In this document: in pieces, positions 17,135 to 25,973 of the stretch
Position numbering within the stretch: position 1 is the first letter of the stretch
Layout: each line of letters begins with the position of its first letter
NCBI RefSeq assembly: GCF_000508085.1
Contig: NZ_KI669560.1
Coordinates: 2,483,815-2,547,814, forward strand
DNA length: 64,000 bases
Source: Sediminibacterium sp. C3
GTDB taxonomy: Bacteria > Bacteroidota > Bacteroidia > Chitinophagales > Chitinophagaceae
Direction of reading: 5' to 3'
Made by a program: the position numbers and the translations under genes
Notes under the pieces: generated by a model
The model's input: the letters and a program-made list of their open reading frames with translations, nothing else
The model's database searches: none
What the model was told of the DNA's origin: nothing

Positions 17135-18259
17135 ATGGAAATTATACACGTGGTATTTATAAGAAATACCAGAGCCAAAAACAACCCAATCGCTGATATT
17201 GTAAACCAGCTGGTAACCGAACAAATGAAACTGGGTTTAAAAACAAGCGTCTGGGAAATTACTAGAAAATCTGCCGAACAATTTCAAAATAAAGCTTATC
17301 CAGTAAAGCGTTTTTCTCATCATTTGTTTATCTGGAACACTATGAAAGAAATCCGGAAAGAGCTGATAAAAACCGGAAAGAGCACAATTGTCCATTTTCA
17401 CGGAGGAATTGTTCCGGTATACTATCCAATTGCTTTTTACTTGCAGGAAAACAAAATACCATTTATTCTATCCCCTCATGGAAGATATAATTTACAAACC
17501 ATGAGTAAAACATCTTACCTGAAGAAAAAACATTTTGAAAACTTTGATCAGAATTTAATAAACTGGTCTTCTTCATTGCACTTTAACAGCGAACAGGAAA
17601 GAAAAGAATTGCTTTCCTTATTTCCATTCAATCAACAAAAAACGTATACATGCCCCAACGGCTTAATCAACAATAACCTGAATATTGCACCTAAAATTAT
17701 GAAGCATGATGAAATCATCTATTGCTTCAACGGAGAATTGAAGAACTTTGAAATGGGGATTGATATCTTATTGCATGGATTTGCAAAATTCAAGAAAACC
17801 CACTCTAATAATGCCATACTCTGGATTATCGGAAATGGCCCTGACAGAAATCTGATACTAAAGTCCATCAAAAAACTGGGACTGCACAAATATGTATTTG
17901 TGAAACCAGCAGTATTTGGTGCTTTAAAGTTTGAGCAGTTGAGCAAGATTGATGTTATGGTAAGAACCCCGAGAGTAGATTTTTATCCCTCGGTTATAAT
18001 GGAATCTGCCGCTATGTCTATTCCCAGCATTGTATCCAAACCAACTTATTTAGCGGAAATAATTCAGGATGAAAATGCGGGATATGTGCTCCAGGAAAAC
18101 AATTCTGATCATTTACAAAACGCATTCATACAAAGTATAGCTGATATGGAAACAGTTCAATGGAACAGAAAAAAAATGAATGCTCACCAAATGGTAGCGC
18201 AGCATTTTAACTGGACCAGCATTGCCAGAACACATATAGAGATTTATCAGGGTTTATAG
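17135..18259 (+). CDS. Glycosyltransferase family 4
   Basis: A 374-residue GT-B glycosyltransferase. The N-terminal acceptor domain (to about residue 185) contains HFHGGIVPVYYPIA and SPHGRYNLQTMSK. The C-terminal sugar-nucleotide domain includes CFNGELKNFEMGID, LWIIGNGPD, and the family's Glu-containing region YPSVIMESAAMSIPSIVS, then NAGYVLQENN. It probably builds an exopolysaccharide or O-antigen-like glycan. This is the intact relative of the headless fragment at 13819. It is convergent with the broken LuxE-like gene, whose end lies five bases away. Confidence 0.88.
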   Translation: MEIIHVVFIRNTRAKNNPIADIVNQLVTEQMKLGLKTSVWEITRKSAEQFQNKAYPVKRFSHHLFIWNTMKEIRKELIKTGKSTIVHFHGGIVPVYYPIAFYLQENKIPFILSPHGRYNLQTMSKTSYLKKKHFENFDQNLINWSSSLHFNSEQERKELLSLFPFNQQKTYTCPNGLINNNLNIAPKIMKHDEIIYCFNGELKNFEMGIDILLHGFAKFKKTHSNNAILWIIGNGPDRNLILKSIKKLGLHKYVFVKPAVFGALKFEQLSKIDVMVRTPRVDFYPSVIMESAAMSIPSIVSKPTYLAEIIQDENAGYVLQENNSDHLQNAFIQSIADMETVQWNRKKMNAHQMVAQHFNWTSIARTHIEIYQGL

Positions 18260-18264
18260 GAATT

Positions 18265-19247
18265 TTAAACAACCAGTAAACTGCATCCACGAAGATCAGC
18301 ATGATCCATCCTGCCAATTACTTCAAAGCTCCCATCCTTATAAATTTTTCCAATATCCTGAGTTGCAATAAAAGCACAACTATAAATATTGGCCAGATCT
18401 ATGATCTGAAGTAACCCGGTGCCTTCATTCAAAATTTCGAGGGGATCGTCTTCTTTTCTAATCAATACTTTCATCCAGGGTGGACAATAGAAACGCCCCC
18501 CTCCCACTGAATAGGCCTGACTCAGTAATTCTGTCATTCCATATTCGGCATGAATAGAAGACAAGCCGGTTCTTTTGCAAAGCAAAGCATGCAATTCTTC
18601 TCTGGTTAATTCCTTACCCCTACCTTTCATGCCTCCCGTTTCCATGATCAGGGTATGGTTAAGCCGCATTGGATACTTTTCTGTAAAATCGAGCAATGCA
18701 AATGTTACCCCCAATAACAGGGTTTTCTGTCCAGCAGCTTCCAGCTCCAGTATTTTTTTATGTAATTCGGCAAAATCATACAAATAGTATCCGCTGGAAG
18801 GATGACCACATCTTTCAATAAAATGGTTGGCCATGTAACCAAAGATGAGTTTTCCCTTTCCAGATAGGCGGGAAGTAACGCTAACACACACCAGTCTTCT
18901 AACTTGCCATACCGCTGTTCAAACCCCCGAACAGCCCCTTGAACATACCCATCCGGATTGGGCACATAATGCTTACTGGATACCATTCCAGTGGTCCTGC
19001 TGCTTTCAAAAACGCAGGCAGCTGCATGATCCCCGGCTAGCACGGTATGCGTTTTAAAAAAAGAAATAGGCAACGCAGGAATGCTGGCAAGTGTCTTTAC
19101 GTTATGGGGATTTTCTGTTATTAAACTGACCCATTTACGATAAACAGAATTATTCCTGTATTGCCATTGATACAGTTCAATGGCTAAATCAGCAAAATTG
19201 GAATCGCTTACAGAAAAAATATTGTTAATATCAATGGGTGGTTCCAA
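18265..19247 (-). pseudogene. LuxE-like acyl-protein synthetase, frameshifted and with altered P-loop
   Basis: The gene belongs to the acyl-protein synthetase/LuxE family (PF04443), ANL-type enzymes that activate an acyl group with ATP. Two overlapping frames carry one protein. Residues up to LLPAYLERENSSLV lie in one frame, and YMANHFIERCGH, METGGMKGRGKEL, HAEYGMTELLSQAYS and GRMDHADLRGCS lie in the next. One extra T on the coding strand (plus-strand AA at 18837-18838) would join them into about 327 residues. The ATP-binding loop, normally SSGTTG, reads SSRTTG here (AGG codon), a second likely damaging change. Decay is favoured; the frameshift alone could be a sequencing error. Confidence 0.75.
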
Positions 19248-19289
19248 CCTTGTATGTATTGTTTTAACTAAATTTGAATAGAAAGTAAA

Positions 19290-19745
19290 ATGATGAGAGC
19301 AAAATTATTAATCCTGTTGACAATTACGGCCTTTTTTTATGGTTGCAGTAAAGATGAATTCAATACCAGACCCGGTTTATCTTTTGCTGAAGCCAATGCC
19401 ACTGAACTCAGACAGGGGAACCTTCTCATTTTTTCTTTGGACTTTACCGACAAGGAGGGTGATATTCAGGACACATTATGGGTGCAGAAAATTTCCAAAA
19501 CCTGCCCAAATACGCCTGGCGTTCAATTTATCAGTCCTTACCGGGTGCCTAACTTCACCGGCACTGCCAATTTAAAAGGCAAGCTGGAAATTACGCTTGT
19601 TTACAATGCCAATGTTCCGGGAACCCCTTCAATAGTGGGTTGCACCAACAGAAACGATACTTCTTACTTTAGATTCTGGTTAAAAGACAAAGCCAACAAC
19701 AGAAGTGATACCGTAAGATCGCCTGATATTGTTTTAATCAGATGA
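19290..19745 (+). CDS. Hypothetical lipoprotein
   Basis: A 151-residue protein with a signal peptide (MMRAKLLILLTITAFFYG) and lipobox Cys in FYGCSKDEF, so probably a lipidated envelope protein. The mature part contains a strand-rich region with FSLDFTDKEGDIQDTLWVQK and FRFWLKDKANNRSDTV, suggestive of an immunoglobulin-like or calcium-binding fold, but no family was recognised. Its stop overlaps the start of the UbiA-like gene (ATGA), so the two are translationally coupled. Confidence 0.75.
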   Translation: MMRAKLLILLTITAFFYGCSKDEFNTRPGLSFAEANATELRQGNLLIFSLDFTDKEGDIQDTLWVQKISKTCPNTPGVQFISPYRVPNFTGTANLKGKLEITLVYNANVPGTPSIVGCTNRNDTSYFRFWLKDKANNRSDTVRSPDIVLIR

Positions 19746-20662
19746 TAGCCGGGCATAACTGGACAAAGCGATTTTTTTACGGAAATTATTTCTACGGAAT
19801 TTGCGCAATAGGATTGTCTGTTGAATGTTCTCTTCAGCTAAAACTCCCCCTTAATAATCTATTTTTTTACCTATCCTTGTTTTGTGCCACTGTCCTTTAT
19901 TATACCCATGCATATTATATAGAGATCAGCCATCAACCACAAAATAAAAATGAAAGGTCTGTCTGGTATAGAGAACATCAGAAACAGATAACAAATTCCC
20001 AATTAGGTTTAACACTTATTCTTGGACTACTATTATTACTGCAATTCAATGGACTCCAACCCCTGTTTGCACAATTGCCGGTATTTAACTGGATTATTTT
20101 AGTGATTTTTGGTTTGATTGGAGCCGCTTATTATAAAAGCCTCTACCCTGGCTGGGGAAATTGGGGACTAAGAAATAATGGTTTAATAAAGCCTTTCCTG
20201 ATTGGTTGGGTTTGGGCGGGTGCTGTTTCCTTTGCTCCGGTATTTTATTACGATCTTAGTCATCCGGGCTCAACTCATACAGCAGACCTGATTACCTGGT
20301 TATTATTTTTTAAAAACTGGCTTTTCATTAGCCTGCTTTGCATCTTGTTCGATATAAAGGACTATGCAACCGATGCCAATCAACCCCTTAAAACCTGGGT
20401 GGTAAAAATAGGCTTACGCAAAACCCTTTTTGGATTGATTATCCCAATCGCCTTTATGAGCCTGGGTATATACTGGGTGCTTGCCTGGCTAGAGAACTTT
20501 TCTTTAACCAGAATACTATTCAACACAATCCCCTTTATATTGTTAATAACTGTTAGTACCCAAATGCATCGCCGTAAAAGCATTCTCTATTATCTTGCAA
20601 TCATTGACGGCCTGATGCTTGTGAAAGCAATCTGTGGCGCGTTGGGCATGTTAGGAACTTAA
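19742..20662 (+). CDS. UbiA-like integral membrane protein
   Basis: A 306-residue membrane protein with about eight hydrophobic segments, resembling the divergent UbiA prenyltransferase-like proteins of Bacteroidota. The segment FDIKDYATD (near residue 205) matches the second Asp-rich motif (DxxxD-type) of UbiA enzymes. The first motif, NxxxDxxxD, is not evident: the equivalent loop reads YYTHAYYIEISH. Prenyltransferase activity is therefore doubtful. It starts within the stop codon of the lipoprotein gene. Confidence 0.6.
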   Translation: MIAGHNWTKRFFYGNYFYGICAIGLSVECSLQLKLPLNNLFFYLSLFCATVLYYTHAYYIEISHQPQNKNERSVWYREHQKQITNSQLGLTLILGLLLLLQFNGLQPLFAQLPVFNWIILVIFGLIGAAYYKSLYPGWGNWGLRNNGLIKPFLIGWVWAGAVSFAPVFYYDLSHPGSTHTADLITWLLFFKNWLFISLLCILFDIKDYATDANQPLKTWVVKIGLRKTLFGLIIPIAFMSLGIYWVLAWLENFSLTRILFNTIPFILLITVSTQMHRRKSILYYLAIIDGLMLVKAICGALGMLGT

Positions 20663-20673
20663 AATTTACCCTT

Positions 20674-21801
20674 ATGGCAAAGACAAAAACTACCAAGACC
20701 AAATCAACAAAAACAAAATCTCTGGTGACTCCCCAATCCATGGATTTTTTAAAACAATACATTAATACCCCTTCGCCCGTTGGATTTGAAAGTGGCGGAC
20801 AAAAATTATGGATAGAATACATTAAACCATATGTAGATACCATTTTTACGGATCCTTATGGAACAGCCGTTGGGGTAATTAACCCTACTGCCCCCTTTAA
20901 AATTGTAATTGAAGCTCATTGCGATGAAATCAGCTGGTTTGTTAACTATATCAACGAACAGGGTTTGATTTATCTAAAACGCAACGGAGGAGTAGATCAT
21001 CAGATTGCACCTGCAAAACGAGTAATCATTCATGGCAAAAACGGACCGGTAAAAGCTGTCTTTGGCTGGCCTGCCATTCATACCCGTTTAAGCAATCCTG
21101 AACAAAAAGAGCCTGCTCCGAAGATTGAAAACCTTTGCTTAGACTGCGGAGCAAGTTCTAAAAAAGAAGTGGAAGCATTGGGTATTAGAATTGGCTCAGT
21201 TGTTACCTATGAAGAGGGTTACGATGAATTGGCCTACGACTTTATTATAGGAAGGGCTTTTGATAACAGAGTGGGGGGATTTATGATTGCAGAAGTAGCC
21301 AGATTGCTGAAAGAAAATAAAAAGCAGCTGCCCTTTGGACTGTACGTAGTAAATGCTGTTCAGGAAGAAATAGGATTAAGGGGAGCCGAAATGATTGCAC
21401 GTAGAATTAAGCCAAATATTGCCATCGTAACCGATGTTACACACGATACCAGTACCCCCATGATCAGTAAAATTATTGAGGGAGATATCCAATGTGGTAA
21501 AGGGCCTTCACTTGCATTTGCACCTGCTATACACAACAAACTATTATCTCTGGTAGAATCCGTTGCAGAAAAAAATAAGATCCCAGTACAAATGCGAACT
21601 TTAAGCAGGAGCACGGGTACAGATACCGACAGTTTTGCCTATGCAAACGACGGATGTCCATCTGTTTTAATTTCAATTCCATTGCGATACATGCACACTA
21701 CCGTTGAGATGCTGCATAAAAAAGATATTGAAGACACCATTAAACTCATGTATGAAACCTTATTAACGCTAAGCCCCAAAACAAACCTGAGTTATCTGTA
21801 A
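20674..21801 (+). CDS. M42-family metallopeptidase
   Basis: A cytosolic aminopeptidase/endoglucanase-family (M42) enzyme of 375 residues, which forms large dodecameric peptide-trimming shells in studied relatives. The expected metal ligands and catalytic residues are visible: His in EAHCDEISW, bridging Asp in RAFDNRVGG, the Glu pair in NAVQEEIGLRG, Asp in VTDVTHD, and the final His in RYMHTTVEM. An N-terminal Lys/Thr/Ser tail (residues 3-16, KTKTTKTKSTKTKS) is an unusual basic extension. It is 2 bp before the glutamine amidotransferase gene, in the same direction. Confidence 0.92.
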   Translation: MAKTKTTKTKSTKTKSLVTPQSMDFLKQYINTPSPVGFESGGQKLWIEYIKPYVDTIFTDPYGTAVGVINPTAPFKIVIEAHCDEISWFVNYINEQGLIYLKRNGGVDHQIAPAKRVIIHGKNGPVKAVFGWPAIHTRLSNPEQKEPAPKIENLCLDCGASSKKEVEALGIRIGSVVTYEEGYDELAYDFIIGRAFDNRVGGFMIAEVARLLKENKKQLPFGLYVVNAVQEEIGLRGAEMIARRIKPNIAIVTDVTHDTSTPMISKIIEGDIQCGKGPSLAFAPAIHNKLLSLVESVAEKNKIPVQMRTLSRSTGTDTDSFAYANDGCPSVLISIPLRYMHTTVEMLHKKDIEDTIKLMYETLLTLSPKTNLSYL

Positions 21802-21803
21802 GC

Positions 21804-22640
21804 ATGGAAAGCACTGAAAACAATACCATAAAAATTGCAATCCTTGACTTATATGAAGGACAGGCCAATGAGGGAATGCGTTGTATCAGAACCATTCTGT
21901 CCGATTGGAGTACAACCCACCAACAACCCATTGAGGTAAAGGAATTTGATGTTCGTTTAAACCAGGAAGTACCCGATTTAAGCTATGATATTTTTATCTC
22001 CAGTGGAGGCCCTGGATCTCCTTTGGAAACAGAAGGCAGTGCTTGGGAAGAAAAATATTTCGGATGGGTAGAAGCATTGAAAGATTGGAATGAAAATTCT
22101 AATTTCCCAAAAAAACATGCATTTTTTATTTGTCATAGCTTTCAATTATTCTGCCGTTACTTTCAGCTGGGAAACGTATGTAAAAGAAAATCTACCTCCT
22201 TTGGTGTTTTCCCGGTACATCAGATGGAGGACGGACATGCAGAAAAGGTTTTTGCAGGGCTGAATGACCCATTCTATTGTGTAGACAGCAGAGACTACCA
22301 GGTAATTGAGCCCAATCATGATAAAATAAACCGAATGGGAGGATCCATACTGGCGATAGAAAAAAACCGCCCACACGTTCCTTTGGAGCGGGCTGTAATG
22401 GCCATCCGCTTTACCGATTATTTAATTGGCACTCAGTTTCATCCGGAGGCTGATGCACATGGCATGGCCATGTATTTGCAAAGAGAGGACAAAAAGAAGG
22501 TAGTAATAGACACACACGGGGAAGAAAAATGGAAAAGTATGGTGGAACAATTGCTAGACCCGGGAAAAATCATGTGGACTTACCAGCATATTCTTCCTAA
22601 CTTTCTAACTGAAGCCAGCAGGGAATTGATTCTTCATTAA
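21804..22640 (+). CDS. Class I glutamine amidotransferase-like protein
   Basis: A 278-residue stand-alone amidotransferase domain. The nucleophile Cys is in FFICHSFQLF (near residue 112), an oxyanion-hole GGPGSP loop lies near residue 68, and the His-Glu pair is in TQFHPEAD near residue 215. It resembles GMP synthase-type GATase domains but lacks a fused synthetase. The elbow reads ICHSFQ rather than the usual GxCxGHQ, so the enzyme is divergent. It sits between the M42 peptidase (2 bp) and an ATP-grasp-like gene (10 bp), an arrangement suggesting it supplies ammonia, or handles a glutamyl group, for the ATP-grasp partner. Confidence 0.8.
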   Translation: MESTENNTIKIAILDLYEGQANEGMRCIRTILSDWSTTHQQPIEVKEFDVRLNQEVPDLSYDIFISSGGPGSPLETEGSAWEEKYFGWVEALKDWNENSNFPKKHAFFICHSFQLFCRYFQLGNVCKRKSTSFGVFPVHQMEDGHAEKVFAGLNDPFYCVDSRDYQVIEPNHDKINRMGGSILAIEKNRPHVPLERAVMAIRFTDYLIGTQFHPEADAHGMAMYLQREDKKKVVIDTHGEEKWKSMVEQLLDPGKIMWTYQHILPNFLTEASRELILH

Positions 22641-22650
22641 AATACAAGTC

Positions 22651-23856
22651 ATGGTATCAGCCATCAGAAAGCAATTCAATGAACAATTCAGCAGTAAAAA
22701 GTATCAGCTGTTTCTGGAAACTTTAAATGAGAAGTTTCCGGGAGCCATTGAATTCAGGGTAGCCGAAACTCCGGTTTTTATTAACAGTGAACTAAAGCAT
22801 AAAATGCTTTCCGCCTGTGAGTCAATTGTAGATATATTGATACAGCCCGACTTTAAAGAGAAAAGCCAGAGAGCTATTCCTGAAAACCTTTATGTACCCA
22901 ACGAAAATGCACATACGCATTTCATTGCTTTTGACTTTGGCATTTGTGAGAATGAAAAGGGAGAAATTGAACCACAATTAATTGAAATGCAGGGATTCCC
23001 TACCCTTTTTGCTTATCAGGTATGGCATGATCAGGTGATGCGTAAATGCTTTAAAATACCCGCTCAATACAGCTCATATTTTAATGGATTAACTGCTGAT
23101 AGCTATTCCCAATTGCTTAAAGAAATTATCATTGGCAATTGCCAGCCGGAAGAAGTGGTATTACTGGAAATTCTTCCGCACGAACAGAAAACAAAAATTG
23201 ACTTCTATTTTACTGAAGCATTAACGGGAGTTTCCGTTGTATGCCTAACAGAATTAATTAAAGAAGACAATCATTTGTATTACCAAAAAAACAACAAAAA
23301 AATCCGGATTAAACGCATTTATAATCGCATCATTTTCGACGATTTGCAGCAGCAGGATGCGACTATCCGGGAGAAAGGAAAAATTCTTTTTGAGCCCCTG
23401 GAAGTGGAATGGATTCCGCACCCTAACTGGTTTTACAGAATCAGCAAATACACATTACCTTTTATTCATCATCCCTATGTTCCGCAAACCTGGTTTTTGA
23501 ATGAGGTAAAACAAATTCCAAAAGACCTGGAAAACTATGTATTGAAACCCTTGTTTTCATTTGCAGGCCAGGGAGTAGTAATTGATGTAACACCTGAAGA
23601 TATTGCTGCCGTTAAAGATCCTGAAAATTGGATTTTACAAAGAAAGGTCAATTATGCTGCACTGATTGAAACCCCCAATGAACCCGCAAAAGCTGAGATC
23701 AGAATTTTTTACTTTTGGAAAGAAGGCGAAAAAAGACCATTTGCCACCAATAATCTGGCAAGATTAAGCAAGGGAAAAATGATTGGGGTTAGATACAATC
23801 AGGACAAAGACTGGGTTGGCGGAAGTCTTGCTTATTTTGAAGAGGACGCTTTATAA
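22651..23856 (+). CDS. ATP-grasp-like protein of unknown substrate
   Basis: A 401-residue protein. The C-terminal 130 residues look like the ATP-grasp fold: YVLKPLFSFAGQGVVIDV near residue 290 (Lys for nucleotide, Gly-rich loop), WILQRKVNYA as hinge strand, AEIRIFYFW and NNLARLSKGKMIG as late metal/ATP-binding strands. The N-terminal part contains HTHFIAFDFG and PQLIEMQGFPTLFAYQ. ATP-grasp enzymes usually join a carboxylate to an amine. The reaction here is unknown. The preceding amidotransferase gene and the following miaE are closely spaced, the latter 7 bp away. Confidence 0.65.
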   Translation: MVSAIRKQFNEQFSSKKYQLFLETLNEKFPGAIEFRVAETPVFINSELKHKMLSACESIVDILIQPDFKEKSQRAIPENLYVPNENAHTHFIAFDFGICENEKGEIEPQLIEMQGFPTLFAYQVWHDQVMRKCFKIPAQYSSYFNGLTADSYSQLLKEIIIGNCQPEEVVLLEILPHEQKTKIDFYFTEALTGVSVVCLTELIKEDNHLYYQKNNKKIRIKRIYNRIIFDDLQQQDATIREKGKILFEPLEVEWIPHPNWFYRISKYTLPFIHHPYVPQTWFLNEVKQIPKDLENYVLKPLFSFAGQGVVIDVTPEDIAAVKDPENWILQRKVNYAALIETPNEPAKAEIRIFYFWKEGEKRPFATNNLARLSKGKMIGVRYNQDKDWVGGSLAYFEEDAL

Positions 23857-23863
23857 CAGGAAA

Positions 23864-24478
23864 ATGGAAAAAAGTTTATCGGAACATACCAGAAATATTC
23901 TGGGACTACAACTACCCACAGATCCAAGATGGGTAAACCTTGCAGAGATATCATTGGAAGCCATCCTAACCGATCACGCCTACTGTGAGCAGAAAGCAGC
24001 TTTAACCTGTATTTCTTATATACAAAGGTATTCTGATAAAAAGGAACTGGTGGAAGCTCTCTCTCCCATTGTTACAGAGGAGTGGGGACATTTCAGAGCA
24101 GTGCTCGCAGAAATTAACAAACGAGGGCTAACATTGGGCAAGCAAAGAAAAGATGAATATGTAAATCAATTATTGATTTTTCAGAAAAAGGGTGGCCATA
24201 TTGAAGACCGGCTTTTGGATCAACTACTAACCATGGCATTAATTGAAGCCAGAAGCTGTGAAAGATTCAAAAGATTAAGCGAAGGCTTAGACGATGCCTA
24301 TATGCGCAAGTTCTACCGAAGATTCATGGAAAGTGAAGCGGGTCACTATACCCTATTTATAAAGCTGGCGGAACTGTATATACCTAAAGCCAAAGTAAGA
24401 GCCCGATGGAAAGAATGGCTGGCGCATGAAATTGAAATCATGCAACACCTGGAAATCAGGGGCGACAGAATTCATTGA
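23864..24478 (+). CDS. miaE: tRNA-(ms[2]io[6]A)-hydroxylase MiaE
   Basis: A non-haem diiron monooxygenase that hydroxylates the isopentenyl side chain of ms2i6A37 in tRNA. The protein is 204 residues from the ATG at 23864. An in-frame GTG-type extension into the upstream gene is not credible. Diiron ligands fit the family pattern: Glu in ISLEAILTDHAYCEQKAA, Glu and His in VTEEWGHFRAVL, Glu in LIEARSCERF, and Glu and His in MESEAGHYTLF. A Bacteroidota member of this family acts on tRNA downstream of MiaA (left edge of the window). A strong hairpin terminator follows. Confidence 0.93.
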   Translation: MEKSLSEHTRNILGLQLPTDPRWVNLAEISLEAILTDHAYCEQKAALTCISYIQRYSDKKELVEALSPIVTEEWGHFRAVLAEINKRGLTLGKQRKDEYVNQLLIFQKKGGHIEDRLLDQLLTMALIEARSCERFKRLSEGLDDAYMRKFYRRFMESEAGHYTLFIKLAELYIPKAKVRARWKEWLAHEIEIMQHLEIRGDRIH

Positions 24479-24501
24479 TATAAAACCTTAAAAAATAAAA
24501 A

Positions 24502-24529
24502 ACTCCCGATGTAGATCGGGAGTTTTTTT
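24502..24529. terminator. Bidirectional hairpin terminator between miaE and the OmpA-like gene
   Basis: A perfect 9-bp stem ACTCCCGAT / ATCGGGAGT with loop GTAG. It is flanked by an A-rich run on the left and T7 on the right, so it works for convergent transcripts from both sides. Confidence 0.9.
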
Positions 24530-24546
24530 ATGGTATCAGGATTAAA

Positions 24547-25899
24547 TTACTCCTGTACTTTAAAGTCTACTCTTCTGTTCATTGCCTTACCTTTTGCAGT
24601 TTTGTTATCAGCAATTGGCTGACTGCTTCCGAAACCTTCAGCAGTTAATCTTGCAGCATCAATTTTTTGAGCTACTAAGTAAGCTTTCACAGCATTCGCA
24701 CGCTTTAATGAAAGTGGCTGATTAATCTTATCGCTACCAGTAGCATCAGTATGACCTTCTACTAATAACTTTAAGGTTGGGTTTTCATTCAAGGCTTTTA
24801 CTACCTTATTCAATTCAACTTTAGAAACTTTGGTTAATACCGCAGAACCAGTTAAGAATTGTACTTTCTTATTATCGAAGTTGTAAGTAGCTTTTAATTC
24901 AGGACAACCGTTGTTCTCACGAGTTCCCTTAATGGTAGGACACTTATCTTCTTCGTCGTTAACACCATCACCATCAGTATCCGGAATAGGACAACCCTGA
25001 TAACGAGCTAAACCTGGAACAGAAGGACACTTATCTTCTTCATCATTAACACCGTCTTTATCGGTATCAGGTATTGGGCAACCATTATATTTGGCAACAC
25101 CCGCAACAGTAGGACACTTATCGTTCTCATCATTAATACCATCTTTATCGGTATCAGGAACAGGACAACCATTGTACTTCGCAACACCTGCAACAGTAGG
25201 ACATTTATCGTCCTTGTCGTTAATGCCATCCTTATCGGTATCAACCGGGGCTGGAGGAGCAGCTGGTGGTGGAGGTGGAGGAGCTACTTTTACAGGAGCT
25301 GGCTTGTCACCGATGGGTGAAGCAACGCCCATTGAATACGCTGTATGATTTACTGCTAATCCTGAGATTGCAGGGCGATACAATAATTGTGTATTTAAGA
25401 AAGTTTCATTTCCAAGATTAACTTGCAAACCTAAACCTGTATTTCCTTGTGCAGCAAAATAAGTTCCATTATACATTGAAGCACCTACCCCAAATGTCAT
25501 GTAAGGAACAATAGTGTATTTGTCAGACAACATTTTAACGTTCACATTCGCATCAGCTTCCAAAAGGAACAATGATCTTACTGATTGAGGAACACCAGAT
25601 CTAAAGTAGAAAGGATATTTGGAAAAACTTCCGTACAATCCTGCCATAAAATCTACGTGTTCAGAAATACCTTCAAAGTATTGAACATTCAAGCCCATTG
25701 ACATTTCTTTAATGGGAGTAAAACCTCCACTCTGCATTACTCTTGAAAGAGAGGTTCTGCTAATTTTGTCAGCGGTGTACATATCATTTAAGAAAACACC
25801 TACTCCTAAGCTAGGTCTTTTCTTATAGCTAACAGGTGTTTGAGCAAAAGATGCAGTTGCCAAACCAACAGCTATCAAAGAAAATAGAAATTTCTTCAT
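24547..25899 (-). CDS. OmpA-family outer membrane protein with thrombospondin type 3 repeats
   Basis: A 450-residue envelope protein. A signal peptide (MKKFLFSLIAVGLATASFAQ) is followed by a putative outer-membrane barrel of about 190 residues and a Pro/Ala/Val linker. Four calcium-binding-like TSP3 repeats follow (DTDKDGINDKDDKCP and variants, about residues 218-340). A C-terminal OmpA peptidoglycan-binding domain ends the protein (LLVEGHTDATGS, LSLKRANAVKAYL, GFGSSQPI, NRRVDFKV). It probably anchors the outer membrane to peptidoglycan. The repeated TSP3 coding units give near-identical 105-bp DNA segments. A -7 element lies upstream and the bidirectional terminator downstream. Confidence 0.94.
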   Translation of the reverse strand: MKKFLFSLIAVGLATASFAQTPVSYKKRPSLGVGVFLNDMYTADKISRTSLSRVMQSGGFTPIKEMSMGLNVQYFEGISEHVDFMAGLYGSFSKYPFYFRSGVPQSVRSLFLLEADANVNVKMLSDKYTIVPYMTFGVGASMYNGTYFAAQGNTGLGLQVNLGNETFLNTQLLYRPAISGLAVNHTAYSMGVASPIGDKPAPVKVAPPPPPPAAPPAPVDTDKDGINDKDDKCPTVAGVAKYNGCPVPDTDKDGINDENDKCPTVAGVAKYNGCPIPDTDKDGVNDEEDKCPSVPGLARYQGCPIPDTDGDGVNDEEDKCPTIKGTRENNGCPELKATYNFDNKKVQFLTGSAVLTKVSKVELNKVVKALNENPTLKLLVEGHTDATGSDKINQPLSLKRANAVKAYLVAQKIDAARLTAEGFGSSQPIADNKTAKGKAMNRRVDFKVQE

Positions 25900-25923
25900 A
25901 AACAGGTTTTTGTTAATTTATCG

Positions 25924-25931
25924 CAAAAATA
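25924..25931 (-). promoter_or_regulatory. Candidate -7 element for the OmpA-like gene
   Basis: On the minus strand the bases read TATTTTTG, matching TAnnTTTG, 24 bases before the ATG. A near-match to the -33 box (TTTA) lies 19 bases further upstream. Activity is inferred. Confidence 0.5.
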
Positions 25932-25973
25932 CAAGCAGAAATTGGTTTTCTAAAATTAAGCTTGGTTTATCTT

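Noticed and set aside
24940..25260. Direct DNA repeats of about 105 bp as a mobile or regulatory element
   Set aside because: They encode the thrombospondin type 3 repeats of the OmpA-like protein.
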